The position numbers and the translations under genes were made by a program. A model generated the notes under the pieces. The model was given only the letters and a program-made list of their open reading frames with translations, did not search any database and was not told the DNA's origin. Positions 8,062-14,713 of a DNA stretch of 14,713 nt are shown here, piece after piece. This DNA is from Ramicandelaber brevisporus (lineage: Eukaryota > Kickxellomycota > Ramicandelaberales > Ramicandelaberaceae), in NCBI GenBank assembly GCA_025201865.1, contig MU602858.1, positions 26,350 through 41,062 of the forward strand, given 5' to 3'. Position 1 is the first letter of the stretch; every line of letters begins with the position of its first letter.

Positions 8062-8091
8062 CACAACACAGCACAACACAACACAACACAA
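8062..8091 (+). repeat. CACAA pentamer repeat, 6 units
   Basis: Six pentamers of CACAA, the second being CACAG, in the last 75 nt before the PSY2 ATG. C/A-rich repeats like this leave the leader with little secondary structure. I infer a leader role from position only. Confidence 0.7.
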
Positions 8092-8134
8092 TAACTTGAC
8101 CAGCAAAATAAAAAAGACAGCGACGACGACAGCG

Positions 8135-11100
8135 ATGGACGTACAGGACGGGGTCACAGCGATGAGCCCGCTCACTTCAACGTCATCTGAGGCTGAGCAG
8201 CAACAGCCGGAACAGCAGCAGCAACAGCAGCAACAGCCGCTGTCACCACAAAACAGCAGTGGAGGAGCACTTGTGATGTACTATCAGCTGCAAATGCAAG
8301 GCGACCAAGCCGAGTGGCAGAGCGTTGCAACTGGCCACTTGTACACCTCACTGGATTTGCGTTCACCTGTGCCCTGCATCGGCCCAGATGGAAACGGTAC
8401 TACAATGCGACCTTGCCCACACGATAGCAACAACAACAACAACAATAACAACAAGCGTACACAGCAGCCAGAATCGGATATGGATATTGACAGTGACGGA
8501 GACATTTGCGGATGCATATTGTTTGCGATTACTGCAACAGTCATTTCAGATACTGATCCATCGAATACCATACTGAGATATCAGTTCACAGCAAATGATA
8601 CATTCCAACGGCAAGGACCAACAATCATTGCATGGACAGCAATCAATGGCACCGAGCTTGCTCTGAGTTTCAAGGAGCCCGCACCGTGCAGTGTTTTTGC
8701 AGAGCTTATTGCGAGACTGACAGGTGATACATCAATCGTACATTACAACAAACAGCAGCAGCAGCAGCAACAACAGCAACAACAGCAACAACAACAGTAC
8801 CATCACCAGCAACAGACTGAAACAAGCTCTGCTGTAACAGATATGAGCCTAAACTCCGACGATGAGAATGATAATGGTGACGATAGCAATGCATCATTCT
8901 CTGCATTGGACTGCATGGAGCCAGTCGAAGGCAATATTGCGCTGTATGCAGAGACAAAGTTGGCAGCATTAGCTCGGTCCAACTCGGCAGCAAACTCTCC
9001 TTTGGCTCTTCAGCAGATTCACATTCAGCAACAGCAACAGCAACAACAGCAACAACAACAAAACCACGCTACAACAACAGCAACAATATTCAGACAGAGG
9101 CATAGTGTTATTGATGCACAGGAAGTGTTTCCTATTCCACCAACTATGAACGATTTGGTGCACATTGAACAAGGACTTCAGCAAGCCTACCACAATCCAA
9201 GAGTATTTGCACTGAATGTGGATGACTATCTGGAAAATACAAACTATATTAATTATATATCCAATCTATTCATGGAGGCCGAGAAGGAAGGAAATGTTAA
9301 TGCATTGATTAGAATATCAACAATTATTAGGCTGATGCTATTGTGCACAAATGCCTCAATGTTGGAAAAGTTTGGACAAGAACCTCTATTCACTAATATA
9401 CTGGGAATGTTTGAATACGCTGCTCCACCTGAACCTCCGCCACTTTCCAATTCTTCATTCACGTTTGGGTCCCAGCAAATGCAAAACACACTGCAGGGAA
9501 ACCAGTCACCTTCAGTTGCTGCAGAGCCATCAGGATTGAGGCCACTTCATAACTTTCGGGCAGAGTTTAAGAGGCGTTCGATTGAGTTGCCAGAGCTAAA
9601 GTTTGCCAATTTGGATATGCAAGAAATAGTGGAAGTGACAGTTAGATTAATGTATTTGAGAGACATTGCAGCACCATTGATTAGAGAGGAAGACATAACA
9701 GCAGCACCAAATAGACTGTCCACAGTTATTAATTATGGATTGCGTGATGTTGTAAAGTACATTATGAATTCATCTGATTCAAATGATGACTCATTCCTTA
9801 CCAAACTATTAATCACATTATATGAAAGCAACAGTGGTGGAGAGTGCTCAGAGGTTGAAGTATCTGCCCAGTTTCTGGAACAGTCGCTCTCTATTGCAAG
9901 CATGGTCAGACCGCCTATACTGGGTGAGTTGTGTCGATCATTCCTCGCAAACTCACTGTTCTTTGATGCATGTGGGTCTGCCTTGCAGCCGTCAAACAGC
10001 GTGTTTACCAGAAGATGCATTGCACGTGTATTGCAACGGATGGTTGTATACGATCGAATTCTGTTTAGAGCCCATGCAGTCTTACAATCCCAGCAGCCAC
10101 GCCATAAACAACGAAATACACAGCAACAACCGTCTCTGTTAACCACACCTGGCATTGATGGCATCCATCTGTATGATGAATCAACACTGATTGTATCTCA
10201 TATCAGCCATACTCTTGCTCGCGAGTCAGATGCAGAAGTGCAAGCTAGTTGTATTGAGATTATTCGCGTATTATTGGAGACTGGACCTGGTCAGAATGCA
10301 GATTCATACATTGCAATGTTTGGCCATGGAATATTGCCTGCAACTCAGCAACAAGAGACTATCGAGTTCCTGGCAATGTTTTATGAAAAGAACGTTGACC
10401 ATTTTGCCGCACCAATTATAAACGCTCGCTATGATACTTCAGCACCTACAAATGCATTGAAAGAGAGATCATCCGGCAGTCAACCTCCCCCTCCTCCTCC
10501 TCCCACTCATCCTCCACAAGTCACACAGGAATGCACACCTGAGATACCAAGCAGTGACAGCACTCAACCGCAGCCTCAGCAACAGCAACAGCAGCAACAG
10601 CAGCAACAGCAAGAGCAGCAAGAGCAACAGTCGACGACTACAGCCACAACTTCAGCGACAACCACAGTGAACACAACTGGACTGCCCTCTCCGCCCAAAA
10701 CTGCCTCGCCCTCGCCACCCCCTTCGCACACATCACCCTTAGCAGAGCGCAGGTCGTCGGTATCATCATCGTCATCATCGTCATCATCGTCATCGGCAGC
10801 ATTATACAATGTGTCAAACGAAATGACTGAGTTGAGATATTCAGCAGAAACATTTGTATTAGATATGATATCATATATGATTAGACATCATGGGGTGCAC
10901 TGTAGATTCTTTATAATGACATCTGGAATAGCGAAGCAAATTGCATATACTCTGCAATATTCAAATAACAAGCAGGTTAAAATTGCTGCAATTAGAGTGT
11001 TCAGAAGCATGCTCGGCTGTATACATGACAACTCGCTATCGCTGCGCAAAAATAGTATTAATAATCATGGCATGTCTACTATTTATGACTTGGGCTTCAA

Positions 11101-12373
11101 CAGAAGCAAATCTGGAAACATCAACATCAATAATAACAATAATAATAACAATAATCACCATAATAATACTGGAACTGGAGATAGATACTACCATGATGTG
11201 ATATCTAGATGTGGTGCATTATCCTCAATTTGGTCTGTGTTTACATCAACTGGAGTTAAAAATAATCTATTGCACAGTACGTGCTTGAATTTCTTTAATG
11301 AAATCTTTGATCGTAGATTGTCAACATTGAATGCAGTATTTCAATCTCAGTTTGGTGAAGAGGCTAAGCGTATTACATTTGTGAAAACATTTAAACATTT
11401 GGCAGACTGGCATGAATCCTGCATTGCATCAAATTCAATGGACGATGACTCAAGATTGAAGTCAGTCACAGCAGTATTATCAAAGAGTAGACGAAGAAGT
11501 AATTTATTAGCATCAGCCATCAATGCAGCCACAACCTTATTGACCCCATCTTCATCAAATGAAAATAATATCAACAACAACAGCAACAGTAACAGCAACA
11601 ACAGTAATAACAACACTGATGACTTTATGAATGATAAAATACAGGAGATTGAACGGAGAAGAATATCAGCTGGTTCTTGGCTATTATCTGGCAACAGTTC
11701 AGCAGACAGCAATTCGCGCAAGTCCAATCCATCTTCATCTTTGATACTTGGAGGCAGCACAAGCAATAAATCCAGTATTGCATCAAAGCGGCCCATCAGA
11801 AGAATGCGTGCCACTGCTTCAGCTGGACTTGAATCCGACACCAACGCGCGCTCATCTATTGTGTCTCGCAACCGCGATGTAATCAAGTCACTCTCCAGTA
11901 AAAATGGGGATACAGAGGATACCGATGAAGCGCAAGATTTTGTGTTTGCTGATGCTCCGCCGTCTCACAAGTCTCGTCGCAGCTCTGGATCCAAGTCACG
12001 GCCGAGAGATGGAAGCAACGGCAGTGGACTTCGTACAAAGGATCACGCTCGACAGCAAGCTCAGTCCAACCCTATTGCTCGGTCTGTATTTGGTCAAATC
12101 CTGTCACCATTGAAATCAATTCCAGTTGCAACTTCGTTGTCCGCACCATCCATATCTCCAACATCTCCATCAGAGTCGCTCACTATGTCAATCTCTCCAG
12201 TTCAAGATGACAATGTTGCCACTGCTGGAGGATTGAAGCGACAAAGAGCACACACTCTCATTGATGCTGGTGAAGCTCCAGTTAACAAGCTACGCAAGAC
12301 TTGCGATAATAGATTTGGTTTCGATAGTGATGACAGTGACGATGACAGTGATTTAATTAATAAACGTTCGTAA
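8135..12373 (+). CDS. PSY2: PP4 phosphatase regulatory subunit 3 (Psy2/SMK-1/PP4R3), expanded by low-complexity inserts
   Basis: The substrate-targeting subunit of protein phosphatase 4, which with Pph3/PP4c and Psy4/PP4R2 removes checkpoint phosphates (such as Rad53 and gamma-H2AX in yeast), mainly in the nucleus. The 1412-residue product is much longer than the roughly 800-900 usual for the family. The N-terminal EVH1/PH-like domain (about 43-195) ends in the hallmark IIAWTAINGTELALSF, but is split by a polyN and acidic insert (about 78-124). The SMK-1 armadillo-like domain runs from about 330 (EVFPIPPTMNDLVHIEQ) to 767 and resumes at about 890-1094 (FKHLADWHE), interrupted by a Pro/Gln/Ser insert and a polyN insert. 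The C-terminus is Ser-rich and basic, with NLS-like KRPIRRMR and LKRQR, and ends in an acidic stretch (DSDDSDDDSD). Runs include Q8, Q15, Q12 and Q12, encoded by mixed CAG/CAA. The start is the first ATG; the 13-codon upstream extension begins with TTG. Context is good (G at -3). Confidence 0.93.
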   Translation: MDVQDGVTAMSPLTSTSSEAEQQQPEQQQQQQQQPLSPQNSSGGALVMYYQLQMQGDQAEWQSVATGHLYTSLDLRSPVPCIGPDGNGTTMRPCPHDSNNNNNNNNKRTQQPESDMDIDSDGDICGCILFAITATVISDTDPSNTILRYQFTANDTFQRQGPTIIAWTAINGTELALSFKEPAPCSVFAELIARLTGDTSIVHYNKQQQQQQQQQQQQQQQYHHQQQTETSSAVTDMSLNSDDENDNGDDSNASFSALDCMEPVEGNIALYAETKLAALARSNSAANSPLALQQIHIQQQQQQQQQQQQNHATTTATIFRQRHSVIDAQEVFPIPPTMNDLVHIEQGLQQAYHNPRVFALNVDDYLENTNYINYISNLFMEAEKEGNVNALIRISTIIRLMLLCTNASMLEKFGQEPLFTNILGMFEYAAPPEPPPLSNSSFTFGSQQMQNTLQGNQSPSVAAEPSGLRPLHNFRAEFKRRSIELPELKFANLDMQEIVEVTVRLMYLRDIAAPLIREEDITAAPNRLSTVINYGLRDVVKYIMNSSDSNDDSFLTKLLITLYESNSGGECSEVEVSAQFLEQSLSIASMVRPPILGELCRSFLANSLFFDACGSALQPSNSVFTRRCIARVLQRMVVYDRILFRAHAVLQSQQPRHKQRNTQQQPSLLTTPGIDGIHLYDESTLIVSHISHTLARESDAEVQASCIEIIRVLLETGPGQNADSYIAMFGHGILPATQQQETIEFLAMFYEKNVDHFAAPIINARYDTSAPTNALKERSSGSQPPPPPPPTHPPQVTQECTPEIPSSDSTQPQPQQQQQQQQQQQQEQQEQQSTTTATTSATTTVNTTGLPSPPKTASPSPPPSHTSPLAERRSSVSSSSSSSSSSSAALYNVSNEMTELRYSAETFVLDMISYMIRHHGVHCRFFIMTSGIAKQIAYTLQYSNNKQVKIAAIRVFRSMLGCIHDNSLSLRKNSINNHGMSTIYDLGFNRSKSGNININNNNNNNNNHHNNTGTGDRYYHDVISRCGALSSIWSVFTSTGVKNNLLHSTCLNFFNEIFDRRLSTLNAVFQSQFGEEAKRITFVKTFKHLADWHESCIASNSMDDDSRLKSVTAVLSKSRRRSNLLASAINAATTLLTPSSSNENNINNNSNSNSNNSNNNTDDFMNDKIQEIERRRISAGSWLLSGNSSADSNSRKSNPSSSLILGGSTSNKSSIASKRPIRRMRATASAGLESDTNARSSIVSRNRDVIKSLSSKNGDTEDTDEAQDFVFADAPPSHKSRRSSGSKSRPRDGSNGSGLRTKDHARQQAQSNPIARSVFGQILSPLKSIPVATSLSAPSISPTSPSESLTMSISPVQDDNVATAGGLKRQRAHTLIDAGEAPVNKLRKTCDNRFGFDSDDSDDDSDLINKRS
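8213..8236 (+). repeat. Coding polyglutamine tract 1 (8 Gln)
   Basis: Eight Gln codons of mixed CAG and CAA near the N-terminus of the Psy2 homologue, preceded by QQQPE. It lies before the EVH1-like domain. Confidence 0.9.
8429..8452 (+). repeat. Coding polyasparagine tract (8 Asn) inside the EVH1-like domain
   Basis: Eight AAC/AAT codons inside an insert that splits the EVH1-like domain of the Psy2 homologue. An acidic segment (DMDIDSDGD) follows. Confidence 0.9.
8753..8797 (+). repeat. Coding polyglutamine tract 2 (15 Gln)
   Basis: The longest Gln run of the gene. It starts with five CAG codons, then mixes CAA and CAG, and is followed by YHHQQQ. It lies in the linker between the EVH1-like and SMK-1 domains. 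Confidence 0.92.
9026..9061 (+). repeat. Coding polyglutamine tract 3 (12 Gln)
   Basis: Twelve mixed CAG/CAA codons in the linker just before the SMK-1 domain of the Psy2 homologue. Confidence 0.92.
10480..10798 (+). repeat. Low-complexity insert in the SMK-1 domain (Pro, Gln, Thr, Ser runs)
   Basis: A Pro run (from about 10480), a 12-Gln run (10577-10612), a Thr/Ala-rich part, a second Pro/Ser part and 11 TCA/TCG serine codons (10763-10795) follow one another. Together they form an insert of about 107 residues between two conserved parts of the SMK-1 domain. The sequence is open throughout, and no paired splice signals make it look like a retained intron. Confidence 0.85.
11121..11170 (+). 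repeat. Coding polyasparagine insert
   Basis: An Asn-rich run (NININ followed by uninterrupted Asn, then HHNN) in the C-terminal part of the SMK-1 domain, encoded mainly by AAT and AAC. A second Asn/Ser-rich run lies at about 11559-11618, after the domain. Confidence 0.85.
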
Positions 12374-12563
12374 TTGCGGCGCACAATTTGACCTTCACAC
12401 TTCATACTCCCTTCCTTTCATTCTTATTTTTTTATCTCTATTCGTTCGCTCATTCTTTTTATTGCTTCGATTGTACTTCACTCTTAATTGTTTTTTCCCT
12501 CTCATCTTCCATATTCTATTTACTCACATATTTCCTATTCATTCCGTTTGATATATTACAAAA

Positions 12564-12569
12564 AATAAA
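12564..12569 (+). terminator. Polyadenylation signal of PSY2
   Basis: AATAAA in an A-rich context about 190 nt after the PSY2 stop codon, preceded by a T-rich 3' flank. It lies upstream of the next gene's TATA box, where a 3' end is expected. Confidence 0.5.
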
Positions 12570-12640
12570 ACACAACTCGGTCTTCAATTGATTTACAATA
12601 TGTGAGAGTCGTTATATTAGATCGAGTATGTTGAGCTCTT

Positions 12641-12650
12641 TATAATATAA
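12641..12650 (+). promoter_or_regulatory. TATA box of the lipase gene
   Basis: TATAATATAA lies 82-91 nt upstream of the lipase ATG. A start about 30 nt downstream would give a leader of about 55-60 nt with no ATG before the coding start. Confidence 0.6.
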
Positions 12651-12731
12651 GTGTGGAAACGCGAGAATGGAGCCTTCCAGTTGCACTCGTCTCATCATTT
12701 CCCATAGAACATCCAACAACGAAGACCATCA

Positions 12732-13649
12732 ATGTTTCGTCATATTCTAGCAGCCATACTCTTTGCCATTCTGGCTACAGCAACCTCGCTCCAGAATGAA
12801 CCAACTCCCCCAACTCCCCCGGCACCAGTGTCTGAATCACTGAAGGATCTACTCTTTCTCCAGGTTGAATATTCGATGGCCACTCCCTTCGATCAAGCCC
12901 CTGGCGAACCAGTGAACTGTATACTCTGCGTTCCCAGTCACTTGTCGACCAGTCGTATCGTCACTGTTCTCAGCCACGAATTCCTCTCTAGCCATGGCTT
13001 TGTGGCCCGTGATGATGCTCGCAAGCAAATCGTTGTCAGTTTCCGTGGCTCGCTCCATTTCTTTGACAACTTAGAAGACCTTGATATGCTTAAAAATGCA
13101 TGGCCACCAGAGGCTCCAGGCAGCTATGTTCATCAAGGCTTCCTGCTATCTTATCTCACCGTCTCCAAGAAGATGATGGCTTCGCTCGAGTCTCTCCTCG
13201 AGGGTCCCAACGCATGCTGTAAAGGCTACGACGTAATAGTCGGTGGCCACTCTCTGGGTGCTGCACACGCCATTCTGGCAGCAGTTGATATCCATCACAA
13301 GCACCCAGACTGGTGTGTCAAAGCGTTTCCATCCGGCCAGCCACGCATCGGAAACGAAGCCTGGGCACAATATGTAAGCGGACTACCAATGGAGATTCAT
13401 CGGCTGACGGCCGGCATTGATTCAATTCCGAAGTTGCCATTTTACGCGCTTGGATATCGACACCATCGCGGCGAAGTGTACTGGAGCTCTACTGGAGAGT
13501 GGTTTGCCTGTGACGGAGGGCCAGATGGAACAAATGAAGACCCGAATTGTATCGGTGGACAGCCGACTACTATCCTCGGGTACCTCAAAGACCACATTTT
13601 TGGGTATCTTGGATTTTTTGGTCGGAAACTTGATCCGCCAAAAGCTTGA
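12732..13649 (+). CDS. Secreted class 3 lipase (alpha/beta-hydrolase, Rhizomucor-lipase type)
   Basis: A 305-residue triacylglycerol lipase-like enzyme that would hydrolyse ester bonds of lipids outside the cell. Residues 1-19 form a clear signal peptide (MFRHILAAILFAILATATS), followed by a short Pro/Thr-rich segment. The core holds VVSFRGS (101-107, the oxyanion region), GGHSLG (171-176, nucleophile Ser174), AGIDSIPKLP (227-236, Asp230), the class 3 signature YRHHRGEVYW (242-251), and DHIFGYLG (287-294, His288). Ser174, Asp230 and His288 make a complete catalytic triad, so the enzyme looks active. Several cysteines (63, 66, 162, 163, 195, 260, 273) suit a disulphide-bonded secreted protein. 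It has its own TATA box and is followed by about 1 kb of non-coding DNA. The start codon context is weak (T at -3), but this is the only ATG that gives the signal peptide. The lipid substrate cannot be read from sequence; feruloyl esterase-like activity also occurs in this fold. Confidence 0.94.
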   Translation: MFRHILAAILFAILATATSLQNEPTPPTPPAPVSESLKDLLFLQVEYSMATPFDQAPGEPVNCILCVPSHLSTSRIVTVLSHEFLSSHGFVARDDARKQIVVSFRGSLHFFDNLEDLDMLKNAWPPEAPGSYVHQGFLLSYLTVSKKMMASLESLLEGPNACCKGYDVIVGGHSLGAAHAILAAVDIHHKHPDWCVKAFPSGQPRIGNEAWAQYVSGLPMEIHRLTAGIDSIPKLPFYALGYRHHRGEVYWSSTGEWFACDGGPDGTNEDPNCIGGQPTTILGYLKDHIFGYLGFFGRKLDPPKA

Positions 13650-13808
13650 ATACAGTCGAATCTTTTTAACATCGTAGGGTTGTGTTTAATGAATCAGTTT
13701 TTATTTTTTGTGAATGCGTTTTTTGTGAGTGTGATTTTTGTGTGTCTGTGTATGTGTGTTGGTCGCGAGAGTAATACGGTCCGAGATCAACTTGCACTTA
13801 CAGACAAT

Positions 13809-13841
13809 CACACTCAAAACACACTCAAAACACACTCAAAC
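13809..13841 (+). repeat. 11-bp tandem repeat, three copies
   Basis: CACACTCAAAA is repeated three times head to tail, the last copy ending in C instead of A. It lies 160 nt past the lipase stop codon, probably in the 3' untranslated region or just beyond. Confidence 0.85.
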
Positions 13842-13928
13842 GCACATGCACGCAAGCATATACGCACTAGAACTCTGAACATGAGAGGTTAATCTCGCTC
13901 GAAAGGTTCGTACACGCTGCTTTTATTT

Positions 13929-13944
13929 TGGGCAATATTGCCCA
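13929..13944. repeat. 16-bp perfect palindrome
   Basis: TGGGCAATATTGCCCA is identical to its reverse complement with no spacer. It could bind a dimeric protein or form a short cruciform. No gene is known on either side within 280 bp. Confidence 0.6.
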
Positions 13945-14170
13945 GTACAGCTATGCTATCTGTGAATGATGAAAACTGATGACGGGCGGTCATTAATAGT
14001 CACCGCACATAGATCGAGGACAAGTACAAACCTTTGATCGCGGTCGGCACCTGTTGAATGTCATCATATCTGACCTCACAGCCTTTTTTTTTTAAAGGTT
14101 CACTGCTGTAGTCTTTGCTTGACAATACACGTGATTACTGACATTGTTAGCAACTGTTTTATGGTTTGAT

Positions 14171-14176
14171 AATAAA
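14171..14176 (+). terminator. Possible polyadenylation signal
   Basis: AATAAA in an A/T-rich context, about 520 nt after the lipase stop. It is the first canonical hexamer on the plus strand after the lipase, but the distance is long for such a compact genome, so a non-canonical signal nearer the stop is as likely. Confidence 0.25.
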
Positions 14177-14612
14177 CATGTATTATAAACACATTTAATC
14201 ATTTAAAACTGTTTGATTTCCTCTTTTATATTAGGTGCATCACAAAGGGATGGTCATGTATTGGCATGAATAGAAAGGATGTGCTATAGTCACTATCTTC
14301 ACGATACTTGTTACGACCCTCGGAGTGTCAACAACACTATGAGTGTGTGTATTCAAGCTCGAAGCTCGAAGCACTCTGACTGCGCTGTTGCCGCTGATAT
14401 CATCTGAGCAGTGCTCATCTTTACACATGAACATAAACATTACTGCTGCCACATACGCACAGGCACATAGCGTGGCAACAACAACAAGTTTCTTGAAAGC
14501 AACCACCGGATCAAGACAGTGCACATGATGGCTGGTGGCCAAAGCCTCGGATGTCAGCGAGTAAGTTCCGGTTAACTAGCTGGCATGTCCACGAGATCAC
14601 TGGTGATTTGGG

Positions 14613-14620
14613 TATAAATA
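14613..14620 (+). promoter_or_regulatory. TATA box of a plus-strand gene beyond the right edge
   Basis: TATAAATA is a canonical TATA box. It is followed about 30 nt later by a C/A/T-rich leader with short CATT and CAT repeats (about 14643-14670), as expected around a transcription start. No ATG follows between 14645 and the end of the window, so the coding start would lie outside. The gene itself is inferred. Confidence 0.5.
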
Positions 14621-14713
14621 CATGGCCGTAATGCATATCAGCTTCATTCATTCATATCATCATCATCACTATTGTCATAGACAGATACACCACAGAGCTA
14701 CTTCCACAGCGTC

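Larger units (their letters stand above)
7156..8134. other. Shared divergent promoter/leader region of PRI2 and PSY2
   Basis: About 980 bp between two head-to-head genes. It holds an inverted CCAAT box (ATTGG at 7570-7574), a pyrimidine-rich stretch (about 7650-7684), a short ATG frame of 16 codons (7642-7692), an AAC repeat (7900-7920) and a CACAA repeat (8062-8091). I saw no TATA box and no ACGCGT (the cell-cycle MCB element of yeast replication genes). Several TTG- or ATG-initiated frames here have no domain and are not called. GGTAAGA at 7388 and a TTTAG near 7829 could delimit a leader intron, but support is weak. Confidence 0.55.
12374..12731. other. Intergenic region between PSY2 and the lipase gene
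   Basis: A 358-bp gap between two tandem plus-strand genes. The first half is very T/pyrimidine-rich and is the 3' flank of PSY2, with AATAAA at 12564-12569. The second half holds the lipase promoter with a TATA box at 12641-12650. No gene is supported here. Confidence 0.65.
13650..14612. other. Non-coding region downstream of the lipase
   Basis: Nearly 1 kb without a gene I can support. It holds a GT-rich stretch (about 13727-13760) and a CA-rich tandem repeat (13809-13841) that are roughly inverted to each other, a 16-bp palindrome (13929-13944), a CACGTG (14128-14133), a poly-T run (about 14083-14092), an AATAAA (14171-14176) and a 7-bp tandem repeat AAGCTCG (14355-14372). Open frames at 13689-13892 (plus) and 14240-14542 (minus) are short, low-complexity or start with TTG. 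Confidence 0.55.

Noticed and set aside
8096-8134. 13-codon N-terminal extension of the Psy2 homologue
   Set aside because: It would need a TTG start; the ATG at 8135 is the first AUG for about 490 nt and has a good context.
11347-11886. 179-codon frame antisense to PSY2
   Set aside because: Its long Leu run is just the complement of the Asn/Ser-coding repeats.
13689-13892. 67-codon frame with a hydrophobic N-terminus resembling a signal peptide
   Set aside because: The hydrophobic part comes from T/G-rich low-complexity DNA and the rest from the CACACTCAAAA repeat; no promoter was seen. A transcript-supported peptide would change this view.
14165-14185. A/T-rich near-palindrome around ACATGT
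   Set aside because: The arms do not match without a gap, so it is not distinguishable from A/T-rich background.
14240-14542. 100-codon minus-strand frame with a hydrophobic segment
   Set aside because: It begins with TTG; the first ATG leaves only about 65 codons, and there is no TATA box or motif.
1-14713. tRNA, rRNA, CRISPR array, transposon or defence-type gene
   Set aside because: None was seen: no complete tRNA control boxes, no regularly spaced repeats, and no transposase, integrase or terminal repeats.

Overview
The window looks like a stretch of compact, gene-dense fungal nuclear genome. The evidence is a TATA-driven set of intronless eukaryotic genes: a 14-helix MFS exporter of the fungal DHA2 type, the large subunit of eukaryotic primase, a PP4R3/Psy2-type phosphatase subunit full of Gln/Asn/Ser runs, and a secreted class 3 lipase of the kind seen in Rhizomucor-like fungi. 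No open frame shows a convincing internal intron. That, with the polyQ/polyN inserts, makes me favour an intron-poor early-diverging fungus (zygomycete grade) over an ascomycete or basidiomycete. This placement is an inference, not a reading.

Layout from left to right. (1) Positions 1-471, minus strand: the N-terminal 157 codons of an unidentified protein that runs off the left edge. (2) 846-2966, minus: an unrecognised 706-residue protein with three predicted membrane segments and a cysteine cluster. (3) 2967-3662: a divergent intergenic region with a 12-bp palindrome and, near its right end, a TATA box. (4) 3663-5309, plus: the DHA2-type MFS transporter. (5) 5584-7155, minus, convergent with it: PRI2/PRIM2, with all four Fe-S cysteines. 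(6) 7156-8134: a shared divergent region whose right part is an ATG-free leader of about 490 nt with CAA and CACAA repeats. (7) 8135-12373, plus: the 1412-residue Psy2/PP4R3 homologue. (8) 12732-13649, plus: a secreted lipase with its own TATA box. (9) 13650-14713: non-coding DNA with an 11-bp tandem repeat, an inverted repeat and a 16-bp palindrome. It ends in a TATA box that most likely drives a plus-strand gene beyond the right edge.

The genes do not form one pathway. The only functional link is that primase (replication initiation) and Psy2 (PP4 phosphatase, which reverses checkpoint phosphorylation) sit head to head. No defence system, mobile element, CRISPR array or tRNA/rRNA gene was seen. 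The least explained parts are the two left-hand proteins, the low-complexity insertions in Psy2, and the structured DNA downstream of the lipase.
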